A stretch of DNA of 64,000 bases from Nelumbo lutea. Taxonomy: Eukaryota > Streptophyta > Magnoliopsida > Proteales > Nelumbonaceae. A program made the translations under genes and the position numbers. Of this stretch, positions 12,311 through 23,650 are shown one piece after another (position 1 is the stretch's first letter; each line of letters begins with the position of its first letter). Under the pieces are notes generated by a model. It was not told the origin of the DNA, made no database searches, and worked only from the letters and a program-made list of their open reading frames with translations. Location: positions 43,370,222-43,434,221 of the forward strand of contig JAKGHH010000002.1 of assembly GCA_022828595.1 (NCBI GenBank), given 5' to 3'.

Positions 12311-13646
12311 GGGCAAATCTCTTAAACTATCCCTACAGTTTAGCTAATTGAAAATTTGTACCTTTACTGTTTACATATTATCTAGTACTACCTCTACTGT
12401 TTCTGACAATTGACTAGCTCTACCCCTATCGTTAGCATCCGTTAGTATTCCATCAAAGTCCATACACATATACCACCACAAAACTTTTTTAAAACCCAAT
12501 GTTACCCTTGTCCCCTTCTCAGGATTTAAACCTGAGAAGCCAATCTCTGTCTTCAACCTGTAAATCGAGCTCTGGTTCTTCAGCTGCTCCTTCGAATCAA
12601 AACCTTTGAGTTTTATTTATACGGAAAAGAGAGGCCAACTATGGACTGGCTCACCGGATTGAAAATTGCTCTAGGATCTGCAAGTTAGGTCCAAAACCAG
12701 AAGGTTGTCTGAAAAACATGAGCATCGGAGATTCAGCAATTCAAGGGGAATAAGTTGAAGCTCGACATTCACCACCGGTGGAGGAAGTAGGTGATGGATT
12801 CACAAATTAATAAATACAACTCCAGATACCTTTGCCATGGCTTTAGCAAGCATTATCTTCCTGTTCCAGGTGGCCCATATTAGCAATACCCCAATACCCC
12901 TTTTTTAGGCCCAAGAAGCTTCCCAGAAAATAAAAAGAGTGACTTTTTGACATCTTCTAAGCCTCCAATAGAATCAAACTCCACATCAATATGATCATGA
13001 TTCATAACATCACATGCTATTACATCCTTGTAGGGATTGGATAAGTGGTCGACCCAAGTGCTTTGCGATCTCTTTCTTCTCTTCCTAGACTTTCTTGCTG
13101 GCAACGCGATTTGGGTCTAGTTGATGGAGGCCAGCGAATAACACCAAGCAGCTCGGAGCGGTGCTTGCAGTGTACAAGGCCAATTCCTGAAAGAACCTCA
13201 TCTTGGAACAACCCATAGCTCCACCTTTTCTTGCCTTAACTTTCTGTTTCCACTTTCGATTTTCATGCCACGCTAAAGCACTGGTTTAGAGATCCAGATT
13301 CTGGACTATTGCAGCTCCAAAGAAAGCATGGTCTGGAATACACAAAGATTCTATTCTCTCTGGATGCGACAGACATTAGTGGTCTCCCTGCCTTTGCTCT
13401 CCCCTGTTTCACCAGCGATGGTTGCGCCATTGGTACACACTCCCTCCCTCTCTCGACTTATATTCTCTCTCTTTTTCCTCTTCCATTTTGAAAATTTGAA
13501 AGAGAATAATGGGTAAAATGGTATTTTTTTGGTCTCTCCCTTAACGGACGTTAATGGCAAAGAGGTTCTTGACAATTGTCAGAAAACTTAGGGGTACTCT
13601 AAGACAATATGTAACAGTTTGTCAATTAGCTAAACAGTAGTAGTTA
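12311..13646. mobile_element. Pack-MULE-like element with captured AAA-ATPase gene fragment
   Basis: The left terminal repeat (about 12311-12445) and right terminal repeat (about 13541-13646, reversed) share the blocks gtttagctaattga, gttacatatt and ttctgacaattg, and end in the same order at a ccgtta motif. Inverted repeats over 100 bp are characteristic of Mutator-like elements. The inside holds no transposase but a fragment of a host gene (12806-13216), which is the definition of a Pack-MULE. The right tip has been replaced or extended by an AT microsatellite. The flanking atatatata on the left could be half of a 9-bp duplication, but the simple sequence makes this weak. Confidence 0.65.
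12806..13216 (-). pseudogene. Captured N-terminal fragment of MSP1/ATAD1-type AAA ATPase
   Basis: Reading down from an ATG at 13216-13214 the frame gives RFFQELALYTAS, then LDPNRVASKK, LGRPLIQ, NPYKDVIACDV, HIDVEFDSIGGLEDVKKSLF, then KLLGPKKGVL and a Walker A-like GPPGTG. This is the N-terminal membrane segment and first half of the AAA domain of the MSP1/ATAD1 family, outer-mitochondrial-membrane ATPases that extract mislocalised tail-anchored proteins. Damage seen: a stop in the K-rich linker, loss of about 16 residues between LF and KLLGP, a frameshift before Walker A, and no sensor or C-terminal part. It ends near 12806 in unrelated sequence. It lies wholly inside the inverted repeats of the surrounding element and is not expected to be functional. 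Confidence 0.75.
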
Positions 13647-13672
13647 TATATATATATATATATATATATATA
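13644..13672. repeat. AT dinucleotide microsatellite
   Basis: About 14 TA units abut the right end of the Pack-MULE-like element. The following bases to 13984 show no gene. Confidence 0.9.
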
Positions 13673-13984
13673 AGTATGTATGTATGGTTTCTTAACCCCA
13701 ATGGGCATTCTCTTGCACCTCTTTTTTCCAGGCCCTAACTCATTCAGCCACCTATTGCATTTCCTACTAAAGCCATTTAGAATGAGATATGCCACACAAA
13801 ATAAAAGTTTTTTGTTGGAAGAAGATAATGCTTTGAATAGGTGGGATGTGTTATAGTTCACTCCCACAGGAGAACAATTATATTGAATGAGAAAATTACA
13901 TGAATGTCCCTCATAAGGTTCCTAAAAACGAAAGAAGCAATAAGACTAAAAAGCCCCTACAAAAAACAACTATTTCCAATCATT

Positions 13985-14169
13985 ATAAGACTAACATTCT
14001 CAACAGTTTTAAGGGGTTGGCCATGTTGGTTTAGTTTGGGCTGACTGGTTTTGTTTCATCTTTGTTGGGTGTTTCTTGGTTGTTTCTTTCCCCTCGGGTG
14101 ATTGCTTTTCACCTTTCCTTGTATCTTATTTCTGTTTAATAAAATTTTTATTCATCTTCAAAAAAAAAT
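13985..14169 (+). mobile_element. LINE 3' end with poly(A)
   Basis: The stretch has the look of plant LINE 3' UTRs (gtatcttatttctgtttaat, then aaaatttttattcatcttc) and ends in nine A at about 14160. No coding part remains and no duplication was resolved. Confidence 0.4.
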
Positions 14170-16080
14170 GCTTCTAACCCACCTGTGATCCAACCTCTAT
14201 TAGTTTAGATTTTAGATTCCTGAATTAACACTACATTAGTTCTCTCCTTCCTCAAGAGGTTCTTGATTACTCCTCTTCCTTGTACTTCACAACCCTCTCA
14301 CATTCCAACTAACAATTTTTATTGACACTAATTTCAAACCCTTAATTCTTTTATTCTCTACCCACCCCCTCCCCTTTTCCTCTTTTTCCCAGCGTCTTCC
14401 TTCTCATATACCATTCCACTTTTTAGCTTCTCCACTTCACTTTTCTTTTTCCTTTTTCCTCTTCTCTTCCATTCCTTTCTTCTTTCTACAGACCTCCATT
14501 TCTCTTGGCTTATCTTGTACCCTCTTCTCTCTTCTTTCCTTTTCCCCTTCTTTTGACTAACCCCAAATCAATCTTTTGTCCTTCTTGATCTTCTTCATGT
14601 TTTCTTTCAACTGTTACACCACTCTTCTACTATATTCTTGCTCCTTCTCCTTCCAGAATTTTTTTTCTAAGACTAGCCTTCCAAATTTCCCCACTCCCTA
14701 CTTCTCCTTCCCTAGACCCCTCATTGGCTTCAGATTGGCCAGGTGCATGGACAACTACAGACTCTGCAACAAGACAACCCAGGGGAGGAAACAAAGAGTT
14801 AGCAAATACAGAGGTAGGCTCAAGGGCTAGTAGTAAGGAAGTAGGCTTAAGGTTAAGAGCATTAAAAGACAATTATCAAGTTTTCTTTCTTTTTTTTTTT
14901 TTTTTTTGGGGGGGGGGGGGGGGGTTACCCCTGTCCAACTCTTTCATAGACGGCCCCAAAAATAGGTCTCTGCGAGTCGCACTCTTGATCGGCCAAATCC
15001 TGTTTGGACACAATGTTTGGCTCTAACCCCCAACAACAAACACCTTGCTTTCATTCTTGATTTGGCATCATTTCCTCTCCTAATGGTTTACTCTCGAACC
15101 TCAAGCCTACAGTTGAACTTGAATCCTCCAGAACAGCTACCTCAACCATATCTTCCTGTGCTCTGTTGAAAGGGGATGATGGAGTGGTGAACAGGATCTC
15201 TATTCCAAGCGGTTCCTCTATAAAGTTTCCACTGGCTTTAACACTCTCAAGGCTACCCAGGCAACAGTCTTAATCAACCTCCTCTATACTTTCACCTATG
15301 TAACGCCCAGTCACTGTCCGCCACCTCATCATCCCTTTCTCCTCTGTTATACCTTAGATTAGGTTTTTCAAGGGTGGTAGAGTTAGACACTATCACCAAT
15401 CTCCATAAGAGTTTACTTTGTTGTCATTGAACATGCCTCTCTCATTTGATTTCTCTGTTTGTGTTTGCGTAGGTTGAATGGTAGGGGAGGTCCTTGCCAT
15501 CAAAGGGAACGAAGAACCGATCCTTTTCAAGGAAGACGATAGACTCAGCTTAAGGTCTATCATCTTTGATTATTTATCAAATGATGAAGCGCACATGAGT
15601 ACTGGAAGTAGCTCATGCTTGGTCTGCCCCAACCTGTTTCTACTTTTCACACTCACATGATCTTTTGCCTTTCTTATCTTGCACATAAAGGGCTGCCGCC
15701 CCTAGTGGGTCAGAGATAACTTTCACAGTCCCTTCAACTTTTGTTTGAAACTTATCCATCCGATTTGCTTTCAAAGGGTCCAAACCCTTCTTGTTTATAG
15801 CACCCGGTTCCCCACCTTCCTTAAACCAACTTTGACAATTTCTGCAAATGTTGAGGTTCAATGCCAACATGGTGTCCCATGTCTTATCACTACGTGTTCA
15901 CCCTTTTGACACATCATTATCTCCAATTGCTCCCCTCACACCAAAGCTCTACTTCTATAGATGACGTAAGCCACACCTCTGTCCACAAGCCTTCAGTCCA
16001 AAGCTCTATTCTACAGGGAATGAGTTTTGGCTTTGCTCTGACCACCTTAATCGCCACAACAAATGTTACAATTTAATCAA
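14170..16080 (-). pseudogene. LINE ORF1 and start of the endonuclease domain
   Basis: On the minus strand, near 14320, the frame reads IVSWNVRGL and later VVLIQESK, the conserved start of the apurinic endonuclease domain of L1-type ORF2. Upstream (about 14340-16080) lies a degraded ORF1-like region with a Cys-rich ICRNC motif near 15840 and long charged and Pro/Ser-rich stretches. The element is cut at 14170, so reverse transcriptase is missing. Frameshifts are frequent. Confidence 0.55.
14888..14924. repeat. T-tract joined to a 17-base G-tract
   Basis: About 20 T are followed directly by 17 G. A G-run this long is unusual and prone to assembly error. It lies in LINE debris. Confidence 0.9.
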
Positions 16081-16447
16081 ATTAGGTTTCCAAAAAAACT
16101 TAGTCAACTAGTCTACAAACCATAAAAGATGGTCCAATTCCAACCAAATTTAAGAAACAACCTCCTACTAGTCTACAAACCGTCTTAGTCTTAAACAACC
16201 ATCAATACACATGCAACTCTACCAGTGTCTAATTAAATGTCATAACCTAGACTTTGTCAAAGGCTTCATGCTATTCATCAAACTTGATCTCCAAAAAATC
16301 CTAAAAACCTACAACTCTATTATCCTTTAAGACTCCATTATCTTCCCCATCTCAAAAGGTTATTTAAAATTAACCTAACAGATAAATGAATCCACATGGA
16401 ATGGAAGAAATAAAATACGAATATGAAACAATTCATAATCAGCATCA

Positions 16448-16530
16448 ATCCATCATCATGATCCAAGTTTATCCCAATTATATGGGGTCGGCTACATGAC
16501 TCCTGATTCACCAATCAGTTCTGTTTAATG
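16448..16530 (-). mobile_element. RTE-type LINE 3' tail (fragment)
   Basis: The reverse complement ends with gtcatgtagccgaccccat, then agttggga-like text and a gat-rich tail. This is the same terminus as the RTE copies at 45258-46003 and 62029-62800. Only about 80 bp remain. Confidence 0.6.
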
Positions 16531-17191
16531 CTCTATCCACTGTTAAAATGTTTCATATTCTATGCTTTTTTTTTGATAAATCAAGTCTGCATTCTACCTA
16601 CCCCAAAATCTCAACTTCACAAACTCCTGGCATTATGCCAAAAACTTATAATGTGAAAATCTTAATGTAGTAGCTGGAGGGTTAAACACAGGAGTAACTA
16701 ATAAAAAAAGACCATGCCTTTTTAAGTCTAAATGGACCATTATCCAATGTTGGTCCCAGCTATCTGGGTTCTTGGGACTGATGCATTGGATACAGACCAC
16801 AATCTTGCCTTTTTTGTACACAGTGGCCACTCACAGACTCATATCTATGTTCTCAAACTTGTCATCTCAAGGTTTTACCATTACACCAGGTAAATAGGTA
16901 AAATGGCCCCTGAAAATGCCATAACTCTAAAGACAAATAACCAGTAAAAATAGATATGTCATTCTGGATCAAGAATGAAAAAATTAGAAATAATCCCATT
17001 AAGAAAAACCTAGTAGTTGTGCCAATAGGTGACAAGTGAAAGTTGGCTGAGATGATCTGTCCATGTGCATGGACAACCAATGGCAGTACAAGTAAGAAGC
17101 AACTTTAGGCAGGTAGAAGTCTCTACTCTCTAGAGATAAAGGGGACGTGAATGAAGAGTTGGCTAAAATAGTAAAGAGTAAAGTTTATTAA
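16531..17191. other. Unassigned intergenic DNA with one shared repeat
   Basis: Positions 16738-16771 share about 35 bp with 5650-5684 (core aatgttggtcccagc). A LINE-tail-like T run with gataaatc sits near 16566. Nothing else is identified. Confidence 0.4.
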
Positions 17192-17645
17192 TGTAATAGG
17201 CATGGGGGCATTTCTATCTTTATACTTATCTAAAGAAGGCTACTCCTGTCCGTCCCATTTTATAAAGCAAGGGTTCAACTTCAACATTTTAGAAGAGTAC
17301 AAAACCATCCACCTACTAGGTTGGGTTATGTTTTCGAATCCACTAAAAAAGATTCGCTTCTCCTCTTCTCTGCTTTATTATTGCTTGAACTCTAAACCAC
17401 ATCGTGGTATCAAAACACCAAGGAGTGGGCAATCTTCTGGTTCTTTTCTTCCTCCATTCTCTCTTCTATTTCCTTCTTTGTCTCCTTTTCCTCTTCCACC
17501 TTGTATCTTTGGTTGTCTATGTTTTGTGAAATGCCTTGAACCTGGGGGTGTGGACTAGACACACAGGTAATTGTGTTTTCCTTGGGTATTTTAGGAATCA
17601 AAAGGGCTACAAGTATTACAGTTCTACTCAGTGCTATCAATGCAG
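17192..17645 (+). mobile_element. Internally deleted Copia: LTR, primer-binding site, pol remnant
   Basis: A possible LTR runs 17192-17401 (TG...CA). It is followed after three bases by tggtatcaaaac, a variant of the initiator-Met tRNA primer-binding site used by Copia elements. Shortly after, from about 17497, the frame reads CIFGCLCFVKCLEPG and, further on, NQKGYKYYSSTQCYQ. This is the region between integrase and reverse transcriptase. gag, protease and integrase are missing, so a deletion brought the leader next to pol. Confidence 0.6.
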
Positions 17646-18644
17646 TGAAACAATGACTAGTCATTATGGCCTCTCTAGTGGATGTGAAATGTGATGACAA
17701 GTTAGTGCCTACACACTGACTAGTCAATAAAAAAGATTAGGCTAGGATAGGGGAATCACAGCCTTTTATTTTCCAAGGAAAGAGTGCTCTAATCTGTGTA
17801 TTTTCACACTTCACTGCCAGTTTACACAATTGGTCCAGAAAATGCCATCACAACCTGAATAGTCCCTCCAGTTGCATTCATGTTGCTTAGTAGTTTCAGC
17901 AATTTCAGGTATTTTCAAGCATCTTTAAAATAGGATGGTTAGGAACAAGCAACCATTATCAGACTATTGCAATGACATCAGAAACCATGGTGCGGCCTAG
18001 GTGTTAATCCTTTTAATATCAAATAGCAATTTCACTTGGAAAAATACAGAAGGTCAAAAAGACACTATGATCTTGTTGAAACAAAATGTCTTGTCATAAG
18101 TCCTTCAGTAAATAAGCTCTCACCCAAAACTCTTGCACTTTTATGGTCACAAGCAACAGCTATCAGATCATTGCAATGTCCTGCACATGTTAGCAACACT
18201 ACCAGACCATTTCAACAAAAGGAAAAATGCCCTCTAATGCTGCATGAAATCACTTTGCAATGAAATACGTAAATACTATGAACCTACAATCCTGACACAA
18301 AATAACTAAAATGACTAATTGAGATTGTTTTGGGTAAAATTAACCAACCAACATTGCCCTGCAAAGAAGAACAACAGAAAAGAATAGCCAGCACAAAAAA
18401 AAAAAAAGTTGGAGAAAGAACTCCAAGACAGAAAATTGTTTAATTATACAATTTAATCTTGAAAATGCTCCTAAGCATGTTGAAACACATATTAGAAAGT
18501 TAACAGCCATACTCCAAAAGTCGCATTTCTAAGAAGGATCGTCAAATGACAGTTTTCAAAGCGTATCTTCAGTTAAGAACCATAACTAAAAATATGAAGA
18601 TAGTTCAAATATGTTTCTAGGTACAGCAAGAGAAGGCAAGAAAC
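17646..18644. other. Downstream flank and 3' UTR region of the proteasome gene
   Basis: No domain or repeat was identified. The 3' UTR of the minus-strand gene at 18645-19397 should occupy the upper part, but I cannot set its end. Confidence 0.4.
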
Positions 18645-19397
18645 TCAAGAAGCTTCAGTAGCAGGTTGGGTAACTCCAGACTTCACCAACAACTTACCGA
18701 GCGCCTCAGGTGAGCAAACCTCGTACTTGACCTTTCCTGATGGTGAAAGAAACACCTCGGCGAGCTCGAGCTTATCAGAGGTAAGACTGGTACTGTCCAT
18801 GGTCTTACTTAAAACTTTCAATGCAAGCTGCACTGCGTCGTCCCTCGTCATGTCTTCCTTATAATCCTGCTTCAGCATCGACTGGGCAGCCTGGTTGTTC
18901 GCCCCGATGGCTGCAGCCTTCCAACCTCCATAATTCCCACTCGGATCACTCATATAAAGCTGAAACCCAAAATTCTTGTCCCATCCGGCAAACAAGAACG
19001 AGACTCCGAAAGGACGGAGCCCGCCGAACTGAGTGTAGCCTTGCTTGGTATCACACAGAGACTGAACGAGCTGTTCCACCGGCATCGGCTCTTGATAAGC
19101 ATAAGTATAGCGCTGGGATTGAACCCTGGCAGTGTTGATTAGAATATTGGCATCAGACATTATTCCGGCAACAGCGCAGGCAACATGGTCGTCGATCTTG
19201 TACATCTTCTCGGTGGATTTCGAGGTCTGTAGGAGCTTCGACGTAACCTTCTTTTCACCAACCAATACGACTCCATCTTTAGACAATACTCCGATTGCAG
19301 TTCCTGCATTTCCGATGGCCTCCATCGCATACTCCACTTGGTAGAGACGGCCTTCCGGGGAGAAGATCGTCGTGCGGCTATCGTACCTCCGAGACAT
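18645..19397 (-). CDS. PAC1: 20S proteasome subunit alpha type-4
   Basis: A single uninterrupted frame of 250 codons, the same length as the plant alpha type-4 (alpha3) subunit. The start [18 protein letters not shown] is followed by the proteasome alpha signature YQVEYAMEA, which closes the gate of the 20S core. Further family blocks are [26 protein letters not shown], the [14 protein letters not shown] segment and the helix region [18 protein letters not shown]. Alpha subunits form the outer rings of the 20S particle in cytosol and nucleus and carry no catalytic Thr. None is present here. The ATG at 19397 is chosen because it gives the exact family N-terminus. A pyrimidine-rich tract ending in ttttag lies about 24 bases upstream, suggesting a 5'-UTR intron. 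No damage is visible, so it is probably functional. Confidence 0.97.
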   Translation of the reverse strand: MSRRYDSRTTIFSPEGRLYQVEYAMEAIGNAGTAIGVLSKDGVVLVGEKKVTSKLLQTSKSTEKMYKIDDHVACAVAGIMSDANILINTARVQSQRYTYAYQEPMPVEQLVQSLCDTKQGYTQFGGLRPFGVSFLFAGWDKNFGFQLYMSDPSGNYGGWKAAAIGANNQAAQSMLKQDYKEDMTRDDAVQLALKVLSKTMDSTSLTSDKLELAEVFLSPSGKVKYEVCSPEALGKLLVKSGVTQPATEAS

Positions 19398-19460
19398 TTT
19401 CCTCTAAAATCAACTGCTAAAACAACAAACTGAACAGAAAAAAAGAAAAAAAAAAAGTTT
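19398..19460 (-). promoter_or_regulatory. Probable 5'-UTR intron acceptor of the proteasome gene
   Basis: On the minus strand a long T-rich run leads to gttttag, a good 3' splice site about 24 nt before the start codon. An intron in the 5' UTR is known for plant genes of this family. The matching donor further upstream is not determined. Confidence 0.4.
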
Positions 19461-19749
19461 TAAAGAATTCGAGACCCTCTTATGGGTTTTTCCGGTTACA
19501 GAAAAAAAAAATTCAAGAACTCGAGAAGGGAAACAATGTGAAAAAACCTAATTTACAACTGTAAGAGGAAGCACGAACAGAATGAAAGAAAAATGAGAAT
19601 TGTAAGGATAAATTTAATAGTTTTGGGGCATAAAACTGTAGAATGAATCAACGAAACGATGGTTGAAAGAAATCATGCCTGAGTTTGCAGTCGCAAAAGA
19701 TGTTCGCTTGGTTCGGAATTCATCAAGAAAGAATTCAATCCTGTGACAT

Positions 19750-19865
19750 TTAAGGCTGTAAACGGGTCGGATACGGATCAGAAAGCGCGAACATCCGAAA
19801 TCGATCCGATTACTGATCATTTAACTCCGAATCCGATCGAATTTATACGGCCTTTGCAGCTGTAA
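19750..19865. mobile_element. Small MITE-like element upstream of the proteasome gene
   Basis: The left end aggctgtaaacgg and the right end (reversed) cagctgcaaagg are inverted relatives, about 115 bp apart. The inside is rich in gatccgat words, as in many plant hAT-type MITEs. It sits about 350-470 bp before the PAC1 start codon. The flanks tgtgaca/tgtaaca are only an imperfect duplication. Confidence 0.45.
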
Positions 19866-19989
19866 CAAGGATTAAGGCCGATAGCCTGGGGCCCGTTCCA
19901 GGCCTAAAGCATAAGTCCGGGTCTGATTGGGGTCCTCTAGTCAAATCACCGTTGATCCGGACGATCGAAACGTTCAGCCTACGAACTGT

Positions 19990-20275
19990 TTAAGCAATCA
20001 ATTATGTTTTACCTCAAATTCGGTCCCTACTCAAAACCGTTGAATCGGTTAACAACCCATTGACTCAGGCAATTGAATCATCGACCTTTTCAATAGTTTT
20101 TGGCTATTTTTTATTTTTTATTTTTTTATTTTTTTATTTTTTATTTTTTTATTTTTTTATTTTTTATTGTCAAAATGGGCCATTAGTTGGAACCTGATGG
20201 TCGAACCATCGACCCAAAAACCGATGGCCAAAACGGTTCCCTTTCTAGGTCACTTTTTAAAACCTTGCATCAAAT
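19990..20275. mobile_element. MITE-like copy related to the element at 62132-62378
   Basis: It shares with that element the order aaaaccgttgaa, a TTTTTATTTTT tract, aatgggc, a dyad around gatggtcgaaccat and a terminal ttttaaaacc. Divergence is high and the left end is not resolved. A (TTTTTAT)n stretch lies at 20106-20167. Confidence 0.45.
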
Positions 20276-20961
20276 ATATAATATTACAGAAATATGCGCA
20301 TAAAAATTATTTTATACATTACATAATATAAAATATTATATATAATGTGCATTATAAATGTCATATTATATTATTTATATTATATAAAATGTAATATAAA
20401 ATAACATATATATACATATCTATAAAATATGTATAAATAACATATATAATTATGTGCAAATCTAATATTTAGAACTATGATTGTAAATCCAAATACGTTT
20501 TTATTGTCTTTAAAACTAGCAAATAAACCCATGTGGGGTTAATACCCTCTAACTTATTAACAAAGGTGATATTTGGCAAATCCTTTTAGGCAGATCTTAT
20601 GATAGCTTAGATGGCCAAAAGATGTAAGGAGATTTTTGGGGTTTTGTCTTTAAGAATTAGAGTGTTTGGTGAGTATCCTTTCTACCATGGGCTACAGAAT
20701 TGTTAAATGAAAGATTTTAGGTGTAGAAAGACAAGAACAAGACTTTATTTGAAGCTTCCAAATTTTTTGCCATTTTGGCCTTCTATGAGTTTTTTAGGAC
20801 ATAGGTCTTTCTAGATTCCTATCTTTCATTGCTAAATGGAGAAAAACCAATTTTTGGTCTTCTAAGCTTTGAAAAGCTTGAAAGACCATCACAAAAAGGC
20901 TTGCTAAACACCCATAGAGTCAAGAAGGGTAACTAATGGGGGGGGGGGGGGGGGGAAAGGA
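20276..20961. other. AT-rich intergenic DNA with an 18-base G run
   Basis: 20276-20460 is made of ATATAA-type words. An 18-base G run lies at 20938-20955. No gene is seen. Confidence 0.5.
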
Positions 20962-21013
20962 TTTATGAATGATGTTATTGAGTAATGATGGATTTTATTA
21001 GATGAAATTAAGA
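20962..21013. repeat. 52-bp block, identical to 30915-30966
   Basis: The block starting tttatgaatgatgttattga is present without mismatch at both places, about 10 kb apart and in the same direction. The flanks are unrelated. Confidence 0.9.
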
Positions 21014-21711
21014 CCTAATGGGGATTTTATTGTGACATCTTATATTTTTAATAATTTATTTTAAAAACAGATATCTACATGTGTGAGATATGAGAGGAGA
21101 AAGAGGTCTATGTGAGGCCTGTGGCAAGAAGACCCTTAGCCTCTACACACTCCTCTTTCTATTATATACTAGTAAATGTACACGTATGTTCTACGTTATA
21201 ATTTCAGATAACAATAATAATTTCAATATTCTTATTAGAAGCCATTAAAAGATAAGTAAGTAATTAAAGCATGGCATGTCGGTATATTTAAATTTTGTAT
21301 TTTATTTCCAGTGTTAATAAAAATACTTCTTAATTATCATAATTATTCTTTTAATACGACAAACATATAATATTAGTGATGTTCAATTTTTTGTATTTTC
21401 TATAATTTTTCATTTCTATCTATTCTTCTAAGTTTTTATTATATAATTATGACATCATGTGTTGACCTATTTGACTTGAAAGAGAAAACAATCTCATTTT
21501 TTGAAATTTTAAATTTTCTATTTGATTTACGTATTTAATTGTAAAATTAACACACTTGTCTTCGTTTAATATGACAAATTTATAGTATTCCAAATATGTC
21601 AACTTTTTCTAATAATTTTATATTTTTTATAATTCTCTCTATTTTATAGTTTTTATTATTTAATTATGACATTATTGATTAAGCCATTTTGCCCAAATGG
21701 TTTGCTTGTTA
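21014..21711. other. AT-rich DNA, no gene
   Basis: Two diverged direct copies of a block containing aattatgacat and ttttttataatt-like words lie near 21300-21450 and 21550-21680. No coding content. Confidence 0.4.
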
Positions 21712-22098
21712 GGGTGTAAGCTGTGTAGGTTGGGTTGAATTTGTGTTCAACCTAGTCCCAACCCTTTGCGTTGGGGTTAAGACTCAAGCCCAAGGTCAAA
21801 CTTAATTTGTCCAACTTGGGCCAAGCTTGCATTAAAATTTGATGCAATTAGATTAGGCTTAAGCTTGGATTGATCAATCATTCATATGCTAAAATTTAAC
21901 ATAAATGTATGTGTATGTATGCCATGCTCAAGCTACTTAAACCTAGGCTTAGGTGCAATTCAAAAACATAGAAGAGTCCAAACTTTTGGGCCTAGGCCTA
22001 GGTCTAGCCCAAAGACCAAAACTCCAAGCTAGTTCATCTAAAATTGCAAATTGGGTTGGTTCAGACCCAAATTGAACCCGCCCAATTTGCACTTGTAT
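21712..22098. mobile_element. Possible non-autonomous hAT-like element
   Basis: The left end agggtgtaagctgtgtaggt and the right end (reversed) caagtgcaaattgggc are loosely inverted. The inside is rich in cccaac/gttggg and gcccaag words, a pattern of hAT subterminal regions. There is no transposase and no clear 8-bp duplication. Confidence 0.3.
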
Positions 22099-23318
22099 GG
22101 AAAAAATAACTTTTCTTTTTGAGTTAGGTTAAACTTTTATTCTATTTCTATCATTAATAAAAAATAATTCTTTTTTATTATACAAGCTTGTGGACCCCAA
22201 TAATTCGGATTGAGTACAGGCTGAACCAAACCATTTTAGGCCAATTAATTGAAGGATCAAGTACCTAATATCCATAATGTAATTAAATATGTGAACTAAT
22301 GTATTAATCAGTTAAGAACATTCCAAAATAAGGGTAAAATGGGAAGATTAAGAAACTTCTTGAGTTTACCTCACTCTATTTCTATTAATAAGGATTCCAT
22401 ACCCATTTTAAAGGACTTTACCCATTACTCATTTCACTTCACACCCATTATAGAGAGGGAAACCCATTTCATCTCTCTCTCCTCCAGTTTCCCACCACCA
22501 TTGCATTGGGCCTATGGAGCAGACTATTAGTGCCAAGTCCACTGCTCTTACATTAGAATCTTTGGTTACACTCCGATCTCCAAGGAGAATAACACTCTAC
22601 ACTTCAACCTCAAATGGTGATAGAGGAGGAATTACTATGCAACTACACCGCCTTCAACATAGAGGAGGAATTACCCGAGACATCTCATTCTGCTTTCTCA
22701 AACCCTTTTCTTCAACTTCAATGGTAATATTGTCACCACCAATATTAACAATCAATGTTGTATTCTTCATTAGCAGAGATTATGATATTGGAAGGACACC
22801 AACAAGCCTCAAGAAATTCTAGACAACAGTCTACAACTCAAAAAAAAAAAGTGATGGTTTTGTTCTCTTCTTTTTGAGTGGATTAATTGGACTTTGTTCT
22901 CTTATTTTTACCTGTATTTTCTTCCAATTCAACCTTGCTTAAGGACTAACCATTTTTGTTTTCTTGCGTCCTTTTTTATGAGACTTGTATCAAGATTCTA
23001 GGATTACAATTCTAGGTCTACATCCATAGAAAAGGCAATGGATCTATATCATTGTTAGCTACTACTTCAAGATTTTGGTCCCTAAGATCAAGATCCATTT
23101 AGATGGGAGATCCGGATCATGAAGCAAGTTCTTTCCACGAATCTCTTAAGGTAATAAGAAGCCAAATCATCTTATCTAAATGTTGGTGTTCGCATCTAGG
23201 TAAGACTAGTTACGACTTGTGTTGTTTCTATACAAAATCATCTTATCTAATATTTGCTTACCCTTTCTGTTGTGCCTCAATCACATGGGGATCACTTGTG
23301 AAAGTAAGGACATGCTTG
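22099..23318. other. Unassigned DNA
   Basis: Short open frames at 22339-22530 and 22514-22822 have no recognisable motif. No repeat pair or transposon domain was found. Confidence 0.3.
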
Positions 23319-23494
23319 CAGAAAGGAAAAGCACAGGGTTAATTCAACTGAGTTCGCATGGCCTTGCAATATTTGGTTACCCTTTCAGATGGAGGCCCTT
23401 GAGTTTAACGAACTGTACTGAAGAACGAAATGAACTCACCATTTCTAACAGAAAGGAAAAGCACAAGGTTAATCCAACTGAGTTCGCATGGCCT
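23319..23494. repeat. Direct repeat of 45 bp in an unidentified frame
   Basis: The block cagaaaggaaaagcacaggg continuing to cgcatggcctt occurs at about 23319-23362 and 23450-23494 with two differences. Both copies are inside an open frame of 143 codons (23219-23650, plus strand) that matches no family I know. The duplication could be from exon capture or replication slippage. Confidence 0.6.
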
Positions 23495-23650
23495 TCCTGT
23501 GCATATTTTCTAATACATGCTTGGTTCTTCGGTTCTTCCTTCCACAAAACTATCAAACGGATGCAAAGGATCACACGATGTTTAAGGGATACACCGTCTG
23601 CCTTGTCTCAAGAGAAACTGGAACCAATGGATACCATTTTAGAAGCCTAA

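Noticed and set aside
18821..19344. Plus-strand frames of 105 and 70 codons
   Set aside because: They are antisense to the proteasome gene, with no motif of their own.
22339..22822. Two small frames as a possible secreted peptide gene
   Set aside because: No signal peptide, cysteine pattern, promoter or family motif could be supported.
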